Part shown: piece by piece, positions 56,066 to 64,000 of the stretch
Layout: each line of letters starts with the position of its first letter
How positions within the stretch are numbered: the first letter of the stretch is position 1
Assembly: GCF_009708175.1 (NCBI RefSeq)
Contig: NZ_WMBB01000002.1
Span: forward strand, 310,001 to 374,000
DNA from: Nocardia aurantiaca
GTDB lineage: Bacteria; Actinomycetota; Actinomycetes; Mycobacteriales; Mycobacteriaceae
DNA: 64,000 bases
Reading direction: 5' to 3'
Notes under the pieces: generated by a model
Seen by the model: the letters and a program-made list of their open reading frames with translations, nothing else
Told to the model about the DNA's origin: nothing
The model's database searches: none
Translations under genes and position numbers: made by a program

Positions 56066-57693
56066 ACCATTCCCTCGCCGCGAGAGCCACGCGTCCCCTG
56101 GCGTTCGCCGGCGCGCTGGCCGCCACCCTCACGCTCGCCGCGTGCGGTGGCGCAAGCACCGAGAACTCCGGCGAGCCGGCGGGTCCGCCGCAGGCGGGCG
56201 GCACCCTGCGCTACGGCCTGTCGCTGGCCCCGACCTGCTCGGATCCGGCGCAGTCGGCGACGAACCAGACCATCTACGTGACCCGGCAGATCGTCGACTC
56301 ACTGGTGGACCAGGATCCCGACACCGGTGAGCTGAAGCCGTGGCTGGCCGACAGCTGGACGGTCTCCCCGGACGCCAAGTCGTTCACCTTCCATCTGAAG
56401 GACGGCGTCACCTTCAGCGACGGCACCCCGCTCACCGCCGATTCGGTGCGCAAGAACTTCGACTCCATCGTCGCCCTCGGCGGGGTCAAAGCGCCGCTGG
56501 CCGCGAGCTACCTGGCCGGGTACACCGGCAGCACGGCGACGGATCCGCGCACGGTGCGGGTGGACTTCTCCACCCCGAATGCCCAGTTCCTGCAGGCGAC
56601 TTCGACACCGCAGCTGGGAATCCAGTCCGATGCCACGGTCGCCGCGTCCGCCGACGACCGGTGCCTGGGCGCGAATATCGGCAGCGGCCCGTTCACCTAT
56701 GCCGAATGGAAGCAGAACACCTCCGCGACCCTGACCAAGCGCCCCGGATATGCCTGGGGCTCGGCGGTTTTCGCCACCCAGGGCGAGGCTCACCTGGACC
56801 GCATCGTGTTCACGGTGGTCCCCGAATCCGGCGTCCGCACCGGCAGTCTCGCCTCCGGCCAGCTCGACGCGGTCAGTGACGCGCTGCCGCAGGACATTCC
56901 GCAGATCGAGGCGGGCGGCGGCCGAGTGCAGTTCACCGCCAATCCGGGCGTCCCGTTCGGACTCCAGGTGAATGTCACCCGCGGCCCGCTGCGCGACCCG
57001 GCGGTGCGGGCGGCACTGGTGCCCGCCATCAACCGCAAGGAACTGGTGGACACGGTGCTGGGCCCGCAGTTCACGGTCGCCACCAGCGTGCTCGCCTCGA
57101 AGACCCCGGGTTATGTGGATCTTTCGAGCCGGGTGAAATACGACCCGGACGCCGCGAAGAAACTGCTCGACCAGGCGGGCTGGGCGCCCGGCGCGGACGG
57201 CATCCGGGTCAAGGACGGTCAGCGGCTCGCGGCGGGTGTCATCTTCACCCCGGTCTTCGCGGGCAATCAGGCCATTCTCGAACTGACCCAGCAGCAGCTG
57301 CGGGCCGTCGGTTTCGACCTGCGCCTGGAGCCGCTGTCGGTGGCGGAGTCGAATGTGCGCCAGAACGCCAAGGACTTCGACTTCGACTACTACAACTCGA
57401 CCCGTGCCGACGGCGACATCCTGCGCACCACCTTCGCGCTGGACCAGCGCAACCTGAATGCCCGCGGCCCGGCCGAGCCGCTGGATTCCCTGCTCTCCCA
57501 GCAGCTGTCGGCCACCGACCCGGCCGCGCGGTCCCGCATCATCGGCGACGCCCAATCCGCGGTGCTGGACCAGGGGCTGTGGATTCCGACCATCGAACTG
57601 TCCCAGGCCATCGGTGTCGGCAAGAACGTGGCCGGGGTGAAGTTCGAGGCGTCGGCCCGGTTGCAGTTCCACGACACCTGGCTGCGGCGGTAA
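56062..57693 (+). CDS. Peptide/nickel-type ABC substrate-binding lipoprotein
   Basis: A 543-aa SBP_bac_5 protein with a lipoprotein signal (LAATLTLAACGG). Family features are TLRYGLSLAPTCSDPAQSAT, LADSWTVSPDAKSFTFHLKD, VTFSDGTPLTADSVRKNFDS, and a second lobe to WIPTIELSQAIGVGK. It starts a Dpp/Opp-type importer set within the operon. Substrates of this family can be small organosulfur compounds or oligopeptides. Confidence 0.94.
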   Translation: MNHSLAARATRPLAFAGALAATLTLAACGGASTENSGEPAGPPQAGGTLRYGLSLAPTCSDPAQSATNQTIYVTRQIVDSLVDQDPDTGELKPWLADSWTVSPDAKSFTFHLKDGVTFSDGTPLTADSVRKNFDSIVALGGVKAPLAASYLAGYTGSTATDPRTVRVDFSTPNAQFLQATSTPQLGIQSDATVAASADDRCLGANIGSGPFTYAEWKQNTSATLTKRPGYAWGSAVFATQGEAHLDRIVFTVVPESGVRTGSLASGQLDAVSDALPQDIPQIEAGGGRVQFTANPGVPFGLQVNVTRGPLRDPAVRAALVPAINRKELVDTVLGPQFTVATSVLASKTPGYVDLSSRVKYDPDAAKKLLDQAGWAPGADGIRVKDGQRLAAGVIFTPVFAGNQAILELTQQQLRAVGFDLRLEPLSVAESNVRQNAKDFDFDYYNSTRADGDILRTTFALDQRNLNARGPAEPLDSLLSQQLSATDPAARSRIIGDAQSAVLDQGLWIPTIELSQAIGVGKNVAGVKFEASARLQFHDTWLRR

Positions 57694-57697
57694 TCCC

Positions 57698-58657
57698 ATG
57701 GGCCGCTACGTGATCGGACGGGTGCTTCAGGCGGTGGGCGTGCTCTGGGCGGCGTTCACGCTGTCGTTCGTGGTGCTGTACCTGCTGCCCGGCGATCCGG
57801 TGGACATGGCCGTCAATGCCGTCACCGGCACCCCCGTGGACGCTGCGGCCGTCGCGGAGATGCGCGCCAGATACGGCCTGGACCAACCACTGTGGACGCA
57901 GTATTGGACGGCGCTCACCCACGCGGTGCGCGGCGATCTGGGCCATTCACTCTTCAGCGGCCAGACCGTCACCCGCGCCCTGGCCGACGCGCTGCCCTCG
58001 ACTGTGGCGTTGGCCGGCCTGGGCCTGCTGCTGGCGGCGCTGGGCGGCACCGGGCTCGCCCTGGCCGCCGCCTACACCGTGCGGCCCTGGCTGCGCGGCC
58101 TGCTCACGGCGCTGCCGCCGATCGGGGCGTCCATGCCCGGCTTCTGGGTGGGATTGCTGCTGCTGCAACTTTTTTCGTTCCGGCTGCGACTCGTCCCCGC
58201 CCTCGGCGGGACGGGGTTGCGCGGCACACTCCTGCCCGCGATCACCCTCGCCATCCCGGTCGGTGCGGTGATCGCGCAGGTCCTCTACAGCAGTCTGGTC
58301 GCCACCTGGCGGCAGCCGTTCGTGGAGGTCGCCTTCGCCAAGGGCGCGTCGCGCTGGTGGGTGCAGCTGCGTCATGTGCTGCGGCCCGCCGCGACCCCCG
58401 CGCTCACCGTGGCGGGTCTGTGGGTCGGTCAGGTGCTGGCCGGCTCGGTGGTCACCGAGACCGTGTTCTCGCGGCCGGGACTGGGCCGCCTGACCCAGGA
58501 GTCGGTGCTGCACGAGGACATTCCGGTGGTGCAGGGGATCGTCGTGTTCGCCGCACTGGTCTTCGTCACGGTCAACCTGCTCATCGATCTCGCCTATCCA
58601 CTCTTGGATCCCCGTGTGGTGCACCGGGATGCACGGAAGGAGCGCGCGCATGCCTGA
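57698..58657 (+). CDS. Dpp/Opp-type ABC permease (DppB class)
   Basis: A 319-aa membrane protein. It begins with the class TM1 (VLQAVGVLWAAFTLSFVVLY), has a soluble loop, then five TM helices, with PPIGASMPGFWVGLLLLQLF, the EAA loop EVAFAKGASRWWVQLRHVLR, and ETVFSRPGLGRL. Partner of the DppC-class permease that follows after a 59-aa ORF. Its stop overlaps that ORF. Confidence 0.94.
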   Translation: MGRYVIGRVLQAVGVLWAAFTLSFVVLYLLPGDPVDMAVNAVTGTPVDAAAVAEMRARYGLDQPLWTQYWTALTHAVRGDLGHSLFSGQTVTRALADALPSTVALAGLGLLLAALGGTGLALAAAYTVRPWLRGLLTALPPIGASMPGFWVGLLLLQLFSFRLRLVPALGGTGLRGTLLPAITLAIPVGAVIAQVLYSSLVATWRQPFVEVAFAKGASRWWVQLRHVLRPAATPALTVAGLWVGQVLAGSVVTETVFSRPGLGRLTQESVLHEDIPVVQGIVVFAALVFVTVNLLIDLAYPLLDPRVVHRDARKERAHA

Positions 58658-58829
58658 CGGCCGCCACCTCATCCGGAATCTGCGCGAGCGGCTGCGTGTG
58701 CCGTCGGGGCCGCGTTCGCGACGGCGCGTCATCGCCCTGACCCACCCGCTCCTGGATCCCGGCATCGCCTACTGGGAATTCGACGACGTGGTTCACGTGC
58801 TCGACGACGAAGCGCGGATCGATGTCTGA
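58650..58829 (+). CDS. Small (59 aa) protein between permease genes
   Basis: ATG at 58650 follows AAGGAG by 9 nt and overlaps the upstream permease stop; its own stop overlaps the next permease start. The protein is basic in the first half (RNLRERLRVPSGPRSRRRV) and acidic in the second (PGIAYWEFDDVVHVLDDEAR). No TM segment or known domain. The good RBS and nested overlaps argue that it is translated. I do not recognise the family. Confidence 0.6.
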   Translation: MPDGRHLIRNLRERLRVPSGPRSRRRVIALTHPLLDPGIAYWEFDDVVHVLDDEARIDV

Positions 58830-59769
58830 CGCCGCGGCCGGGTACGAACCCGTCGCGGTGCTGACCGATCCCGCCGTGACCGCCGAACCTGACGCCCGAC
58901 CGGAGCGGCCGTCGGCGCCGGGACCCGAAAACAGTGAGCTGCGGATCACGCTGGTGCGCCGGGCAGCATGGGTGCGTCGCAATCTCGGCCTGCTCGCCGC
59001 CGGGACGGTCGTGCTGCTCGTGCTGGTCTGGGCGGTCGCGCCGTCGTTGTTCGCGAGCGGTGATCCGCTGCGCGGCGTGCCGGCGCAGAAGCTGCGGGGG
59101 CCGAGCGCGGAGCACTGGTTCGGGACCGACAATCTCGGGCGGGATCTGTACACGCGGGTGGTGCACGGGACCGGGCTCTCGGTGAGCGCCACCGTCTTCG
59201 CGGTGCTGCTCGGACTGGTCGCGGGATCGCTGCTGGGCCTGGTGGCGGGCGGGGCGGGCGGCCCGGTGGACACCGCGCTCATGCGGGTGGTCGATGTGCT
59301 GCTGTCCATCCCGGATCTGCTGGTCGCGCTCGCCATGATCACAGTGCTGGGGCTGGGCACTCGCAATGTGGCTGTCGCCGTGGGTGTTTCGCTCATCGCC
59401 CGATTCGCGCGGGTAATGCGCGGTGAAGTACTGCGGGTGCGGCGCGCCCCGTATGTGGAGGCCGCCTTCGCCTCCGGGGTGCGGTGGCACACCGTGCTGT
59501 TCCGCCACGTGCTGCGCAATGCGTACGGGCCGGTGGCGGCGCTGGCGGCGGTCGACTTCGGGGTCGCGGTCCTGTTCGTGGCTTCGCTGAGCTTCCTCGG
59601 CTACGGCGCGGTGCCGCCGACGCCGGAGTGGGGATCGCTGGTGTCGGACGGCCGCGCGTTCCTGGCCACCGCATGGTGGCTGACCACCCTGCCGGGGCTG
59701 GTGATCGTCGTACTCGTGCTGTCCACCCAGCGGATTGCCCGCGCCCTCCAGAAGGGAGAAACGCGATGA
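58822..59769 (+). CDS. Dpp/Opp-type ABC permease (DppC class)
   Basis: A 315-aa membrane protein with a long polar N-terminus, then TM1 (LGLLAAGTVVLLVLVWAVAP), the class motif AEHWFGTDNLGRDLYTRVVH, VLLSIPDLLVALAMI, the EAA loop EAAFASGVRWHTVLFRHVLR, and FLGYGAVPPTPEWGSLV. It pairs with the DppB-class permease. Overlaps the ATPase gene by ATGA. Confidence 0.95.
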   Translation: MSDAAAGYEPVAVLTDPAVTAEPDARPERPSAPGPENSELRITLVRRAAWVRRNLGLLAAGTVVLLVLVWAVAPSLFASGDPLRGVPAQKLRGPSAEHWFGTDNLGRDLYTRVVHGTGLSVSATVFAVLLGLVAGSLLGLVAGGAGGPVDTALMRVVDVLLSIPDLLVALAMITVLGLGTRNVAVAVGVSLIARFARVMRGEVLRVRRAPYVEAAFASGVRWHTVLFRHVLRNAYGPVAALAAVDFGVAVLFVASLSFLGYGAVPPTPEWGSLVSDGRAFLATAWWLTTLPGLVIVVLVLSTQRIARALQKGETR

Positions 59770-61436
59770 ATATCGACCTGCGGAGACCTGCGAGCGATGT
59801 GTCGGGCCGACGCGACGGCATGCTGTTGAATATCGAGGGGCTGCAGGTCGAGTACCGGGGCGGCACCGGGACGACGGCCGCCGTCCGCGGCGTCTCGTTG
59901 GCGGTGCGGCGCGGCGAGACGGTGGCGCTGGTAGGCGAATCAGGTTCGGGCAAGTCGACTCTCGCGCACGCGGTGATCGGGTTGCTCTCTGGCGGACGCG
60001 TCACCGCGGGCGAGATCACCTTCGCGGGAGAGCGAATCGAGCACGCCCCTGAGCGGGCGCTGCGACGGCTTCGCGGTGCGCGCATCGGCCTGGTCCCGCA
60101 GGATCCCGGCACCTCGCTGAATCCGGTGCTGCGCATCGGTGACCAGGTGGGGGAGGTGCTGCGCATTCATGGCCGCGCCGGCCGCCGGACGGCCCGGATC
60201 GAGGCGGTGCGGATTCTGGAGCAAGCCGGGCTGGATCGTCCGGAGGTGCGGGCGCGGCAGTATCCCCAGGACCTCTCCGGCGGCCAGCGGCAGCGCGTGC
60301 TCATCGGCATCGCCCTGGCCTGCGGCCCGGAACTGGTGATCGCCGACGAGCCGACCAGCGCCCTGGATGCCACCGTGCAGCGCCGCATTCTCGACCACCT
60401 CGCCCAGCGCACGGCCGAATCCGACACCGCGGTCCTGCTCATCACCCACGACCTGGCCGTGGCCGCCGAGCGCGCGGACCGCATCGCGGTCATGCGAAAC
60501 GGACTGATCGTCGAAACGGGCACGGCGGCAGAGGTACTGGGCAATCCACAGCACCAGTACACGAAACAGCTGATCGCCGCCGTCCCGAGCCTCGATCGGA
60601 ACGAGCGTCCGCGCCCGGGCCGTTCACATTCGACTCCGCTGTTGTCGGCGACCGGCCTGCGCAAGTCGTTCCGTGTCACAGGAGATTTCACGGTCACCGC
60701 CGTCGACGACGTCTCCCTGGAGATCGATCGCGGCGAAACCCTGGCCTTGGTGGGCGAATCCGGCTCCGGCAAGTCCACCACCGCCCGCATCCTCGCCCGA
60801 CTCACCGAGCCCGACGCGGGCGCCGTCACTTTCGACGGCCAGGACATCACCGCCCTGCGCGGCGCCGGACTGCGCGCCCTGCGTCGCCGTATCCAGGTCG
60901 TCTACCAGAACCCGTACGTCTCGCTGAATCCCACGCTGACCATCGGCAAGATCGTGTCGGAACCCTTGGCGGCATTCAAGATCGGCGATCGGCGGGGACG
61001 CCGCAAGGCGGCGGGCGAACTGCTCGAGCAGGTCGCGCTGCCCACCTCCTACCTGGACCGCCGCCCCGCCGAGCTCTCCGGCGGCCAGCGGCAGCGCGTC
61101 GCCATCGCCCGCGCCCTGGCGCTGCGCCCGGACCTGCTGGTCCTCGACGAACCGGTGTCGGCCCTGGATGTCTCGGTGCAGGCGCAGATCCTGGACCTGC
61201 TCGAACGCCTGCAAGCCGAGCTGGATCTGGCCTACCTGTTCATCTCCCACGACCTGGCCGTGGTCCGCCGCCTGGCCGACCGCGTGGTCGTCATGCGCCA
61301 GGGCTGCGTCGTCGAAACCGCCGCCACGGCAGACCTTTTCGGCAATCCGCGCAACGACTACACCCGCGAGCTGCTCGCGGCCGTCCCCCGGGCCACCGTG
61401 CCCGACGTCCCCCTTCCGATCGAAAGGACAGCCTGA
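59766..61436 (+). CDS. Dpp/Opp-type ABC ATPase, fused two-domain
   Basis: A 556-aa protein holding both ATPase domains (DppD-DppF-like). Domain 1: [65 protein letters not shown]. Domain 2: [62 protein letters not shown]. Both sites look complete. The fusion replaces two separate subunits. Start ATG 59766 is set by the ATGA overlap. Confidence 0.95.
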   Translation: MNIDLRRPASDVSGRRDGMLLNIEGLQVEYRGGTGTTAAVRGVSLAVRRGETVALVGESGSGKSTLAHAVIGLLSGGRVTAGEITFAGERIEHAPERALRRLRGARIGLVPQDPGTSLNPVLRIGDQVGEVLRIHGRAGRRTARIEAVRILEQAGLDRPEVRARQYPQDLSGGQRQRVLIGIALACGPELVIADEPTSALDATVQRRILDHLAQRTAESDTAVLLITHDLAVAAERADRIAVMRNGLIVETGTAAEVLGNPQHQYTKQLIAAVPSLDRNERPRPGRSHSTPLLSATGLRKSFRVTGDFTVTAVDDVSLEIDRGETLALVGESGSGKSTTARILARLTEPDAGAVTFDGQDITALRGAGLRALRRRIQVVYQNPYVSLNPTLTIGKIVSEPLAAFKIGDRRGRRKAAGELLEQVALPTSYLDRRPAELSGGQRQRVAIARALALRPDLLVLDEPVSALDVSVQAQILDLLERLQAELDLAYLFISHDLAVVRRLADRVVVMRQGCVVETAATADLFGNPRNDYTRELLAAVPRATVPDVPLPIERTA

Positions 61437-62512
61437 TGCCGCGAACGACTCCGCTGCTGCTGGGCCTGGAACTGTCCGGCACCGGTGCGCACCCCGCCTC
61501 CTGGCGTCGCGCCGACTCCCGCGCCGAGGACCTCTTCGACGCCGGCTACTGGGTGCACGCGCTGCGGGCCGCCGAGGACGCGGGCCTCGACCTGGCCTTC
61601 CTGCCGGACGCGTTCACCCTGCAATCGTCCGGTGCGCTCGGCCGCCTGGACGCGGTGGCGGTGGCCGCGCGGGCGGCCGCGGCGACCCGGCGCATCGGGC
61701 TGATCCCGCAGGCGTCGGTCACCCACACCGAGCCCTTCCACCTCTCCAAAGCCATTGCCAGCCTGGACTTCGCCACGCAGGGCCGGGCGGGCTGGGAGGT
61801 CGCCGTCTCGGCGGGGGAGGCGGCCCTGTTCGGCCGCAAGCCGGAGCAGGACGACCGGTCCCGCTGGCGCGAGGCGGACGAGGCGGTCGAGGTGGTGTCC
61901 CGGCTGTGGGACAGCTGGGAGGACGATGCCGAGATCCGCGACACGCCCACCGGCCGCTTCATCGACCGCGCCAAGCTGCACTACATCGACTTCGCCGGCG
62001 AGCATTTCTCGGTGAAGGGCCCGTCCATCACCCCGCGCCCGCCGCAGGGGCAGCCGCCGGTCGCGGTGCGCGCCGCCGATCCGCACAGCACCCGCGTGGC
62101 CGTGCACCGCGCCGACCTGATCCGGGTTGCCGCACCGGATCTCACGACCGCGGCCGCCACCCGCGCCGAACTGCGCTCCGCCGTGGCCGCCGCCGGGCGC
62201 GACCCCAACCAGGTCCGGGTATTGCTCGACATCGACATCCATCTGGCGGACACCGTGGACGCGGCCGCCGCCGAGGTCGCCCAGCTGGAGGAGTGGATCG
62301 CCACCCCAGCCCCGGCGACGGTGTTCCACATCGGCACTGCCGCCGAACTCCGCGACATCCTGCGCCGCGTCGAAACCGACTGTGCCGCGGATGGTGTGGT
62401 GCTGCGGCCGCTCGCGCTGGCCGCCGCGTTGCGCCACCTGCCCGCCCTGACCCCGTCCCTGCGCGAACGTATCGGTCTGCCGCGTCCGGCGAACCGCTAC
62501 GCCCACATCTGA
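61436..62512 (+). CDS. LLM-class FMN-dependent monooxygenase
   Basis: A 358-aa luciferase-like protein: RAAEDAGLDLAFLPDAFTLQ, IGLIPQASVTHTEPFHLSKA, IASLDFATQGRAGWEVAVSA, and a C-terminal RDIL...DGVVLRPLALAA. The GRAGWEVAVS strand (G-R-x-G-W-N in relatives) places it near the NtaA/SnaA/DszA group. It overlaps the ATPase stop. An oxidative C-S or C-N cleavage role is inference from family and operon. Confidence 0.9.
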   Translation: MPRTTPLLLGLELSGTGAHPASWRRADSRAEDLFDAGYWVHALRAAEDAGLDLAFLPDAFTLQSSGALGRLDAVAVAARAAAATRRIGLIPQASVTHTEPFHLSKAIASLDFATQGRAGWEVAVSAGEAALFGRKPEQDDRSRWREADEAVEVVSRLWDSWEDDAEIRDTPTGRFIDRAKLHYIDFAGEHFSVKGPSITPRPPQGQPPVAVRAADPHSTRVAVHRADLIRVAAPDLTTAAATRAELRSAVAAAGRDPNQVRVLLDIDIHLADTVDAAAAEVAQLEEWIATPAPATVFHIGTAAELRDILRRVETDCAADGVVLRPLALAAALRHLPALTPSLRERIGLPRPANRYAHI

Positions 62513-62521
62513 GGAGCCACC

Positions 62522-63907
62522 ATGCCGGACCATCGGATACGCAAGCAGATTCACCTCGCCGCCCACTTCCCGGGCGTCAACCACCACACCGTGTGGACCG
62601 ACCCGGAGGCGGGCAGCCAGATCGCCTTCGACTCCTTCGTCCACCTGGCCCGCACCGCCGAGCGCGGACTGTTCGACTTCTTCTTCCTGGCCGAGGGCCT
62701 GCGCCTGCGCGAACACCGCGACCTCATCCACGACCTGGACGTGGTGGGCCGCCCCGACACCTTCACGGTGCTCAACGCCCTGGCCGCGGTCACCACACAC
62801 CTGGGACTGGCCGGGACCATCAACACCACGTTCAACGAACCCTTCGAGCTGGCAAAGCAATTCGGGACGCTGGACCACCTCTCCGGCGGCCGCGCCGCCT
62901 GGAACGCGGTGACCTCCTCGGACGCCTTCACCGGCGAGAACTTCCGGCGCGGCGGCTATCTGGAGCACGCCAAACGCTATACGCGCGCGCATGAGGTGGT
63001 CGACGCCACTCGCGCGCTGTGGGACAGCTGGCCGGCCGATGCGCTCGTGATCGACCGGGAGCGCGGGGTTTTCGCCCGGGACGTGCCGCGGGTGCGGTTC
63101 ACCAGCGACCAGTTCGAGATCGACGGGCCGTTCGTACTGCCGCGCAGTCCGCAGGGCTATCCGGTGCAGATCCAGGCCGGCGACTCGGACGAGGGCCGCG
63201 AATTCGCCGCCGCCAAGGCCGATGTCATCTTCAGCGCCCACGGCGAGCTCGATGACGGGCAGCGGTTCTACCAGGACGTGAAGGACCGCCTCGCCAAGTA
63301 TGGGCGCGGTCGCGACGATCTCAAGATCATGCCCGCCGCCGGGTTCGTGCTCGGCGACACCGCGGCCGAGGCGGTCGAACGCGCCCGCCACATCCGCCTC
63401 CAGCAGGTGACGCCGCAGACCGCCATCGCCTTCCTCGAACAGATATGGGGCCGCGATCTTTCCGCCTACGACCCGGATGGCCCGCTGCCGGACATCGACC
63501 CGGCCGAGGACGTGACCATCACCCGCGGCCGGGTCCGACACACCCGCGATCCGCGCGCCGTCGCCGCGGACTGGCGGTCCCGGGCCGCCGCCGAGCACCT
63601 GTCCATTCGCGAACTCGTCATCGCCACCACCGCCCGCCAGCAGTTCGTGGGCACGCCTCGGCAGGTGGCCGCCGAGATCGACCGCTATGTCCAGTCCGAC
63701 GCCGCCGACGGTTTCGTGCTGGTCCCGCATCTCACCCCGACCGGTCTCGACGAGTTCGTCGACAAGGTCATCCCGGAACTGCAGTCCCTGGGCAGCTTCC
63801 GCGCCGAGTACACCGGCACGACCCTGCGCGACCATTTGGGTCTGCGTCACCCCCATCGCAACGCCCGCCACCCCCATCACGGCACCGAAGGAGTCCGCGC
63901 CTCATGA
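62522..63907 (+). CDS. NtaA/SnaA/DszA-family FMN-dependent monooxygenase
   Basis: A 461-aa protein of the class that includes nitrilotriacetate, dibenzothiophene-sulfone and dimethylsulfide monooxygenases. Features: VNHHTVWTDPEAGSQIAFDS, ARTAERGLFDFFFLAEGLRL, LGLAGTINTTFNEPFELAKQ, LDHLSGGRAAWNAVTSSDAF, and SPQGYPVQIQAGDSDEGREF. It uses reduced FMN from a separate reductase. Overlaps the next gene by ATGA. The substrate cannot be read, but the SAM-type leader points to organosulfur. Confidence 0.93.
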   Translation: MPDHRIRKQIHLAAHFPGVNHHTVWTDPEAGSQIAFDSFVHLARTAERGLFDFFFLAEGLRLREHRDLIHDLDVVGRPDTFTVLNALAAVTTHLGLAGTINTTFNEPFELAKQFGTLDHLSGGRAAWNAVTSSDAFTGENFRRGGYLEHAKRYTRAHEVVDATRALWDSWPADALVIDRERGVFARDVPRVRFTSDQFEIDGPFVLPRSPQGYPVQIQAGDSDEGREFAAAKADVIFSAHGELDDGQRFYQDVKDRLAKYGRGRDDLKIMPAAGFVLGDTAAEAVERARHIRLQQVTPQTAIAFLEQIWGRDLSAYDPDGPLPDIDPAEDVTITRGRVRHTRDPRAVAADWRSRAAAEHLSIRELVIATTARQQFVGTPRQVAAEIDRYVQSDAADGFVLVPHLTPTGLDEFVDKVIPELQSLGSFRAEYTGTTLRDHLGLRHPHRNARHPHHGTEGVRAS

Positions 63908-64000
63908 CCGCCACCGCCACCGCATCCGACCAGCAGTGGGCCGCCTTCCGCGCCGAACGCGCCGACTGGGCCCGCCAACCCCTGGGCTGGCTCAGCCTGA
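63904..64000 (+). CDS. DUF1684-type protein, N-terminus only (runs off window)
   Basis: The first 32 residues (after ATGA overlap) include QQWAAFRAERADWARQPLGW and end WLSL, the typical DUF1684 opening (R-x-x-R-x-x-x-L-x-x-P-x-G-W-L-x-L). Such proteins often accompany FMN monooxygenases. Only 97 nt are visible. Confidence 0.6.
   Translation, partial: MTATATASDQQWAAFRAERADWARQPLGWLSL

Noticed and set aside
61358..63880. 840-aa minus-strand open frame
   Set aside because: Antisense to two FMN monooxygenase genes; Gly/Arg/His-rich and without recognisable domains.

Overview
This 64 kb window is high-GC actinobacterial DNA. It is most consistent with Nocardia or a close mycolic-acid relative (Mycobacteriales). 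The supporting signs are a cutinase-family exported hydrolase, a mycothiol-dependent isomerase-family enzyme, an MMPL/RND exporter, a diverged wax-ester-synthase-like protein, Pro/Gln-rich DUF4190 and RDD membrane proteins, and an aspartate-aminotransferase-like gene beside the SRP RNA, as in mycobacteria. The species call is inference from gene content.

Region 1 (1-19.5 kb) is an accessory natural-product locus. The 3' part of a large NRPS (C-A-T-E, C-A-T, C-A-T-TE, cut by the left edge) is followed by a decayed zone. That zone holds a frameshifted fkbM methyltransferase relic, the tail of an IS110-type transposase, and a frameshifted NRPS adenylation-domain relic, with an IPT/TIG-repeat gene between them. 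An MbtH partner and a cytochrome P450 lie on the minus strand. A long cutinase-like protein and an intact FkbM methyltransferase, paralogous to the relic, follow on the plus strand.

Region 2 (19.6-47.7 kb) is mostly core genome. It contains a mycothiol-dependent isomerase-like enzyme, a Dcm-type methylase with Vsr, tyrA, tadA and its partner, and tRNA-Ser(CGA). It also contains a PadR/GH5 pair, a TetR-linked MMPL exporter, and an Rrf2 regulator followed by a heterodimeric ABC exporter. tgt, a queuosine-precursor transporter and gluQ lie within about 5 kb and look like a queuosine salvage group. tRNA-Ser(GGA), the SRP RNA and an aminotransferase come next.

Region 3 (48.4-51.0 kb) holds three tandem paralogs of a secreted protein with a Gly/Ala-rich hydrophobic C-terminal half. 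I cannot assign it to a known family.

Region 4 (51.05-64 kb, open at the right edge) starts with a flavin reductase. A SAM (S-box)-type riboswitch then precedes a tightly overlapping operon: an amino-acid-type ABC importer, a GNAT acetyltransferase, an LLM flavin monooxygenase, a Dpp/Opp-type ABC importer with a 59-aa ORF between its permeases, two more FMN monooxygenases (one NtaA/DszA-like) and the start of a DUF1684 protein. The riboswitch and enzyme set together suggest an organosulfur scavenging operon. This is the most interesting system in the window, followed by the secreted-paralog array.
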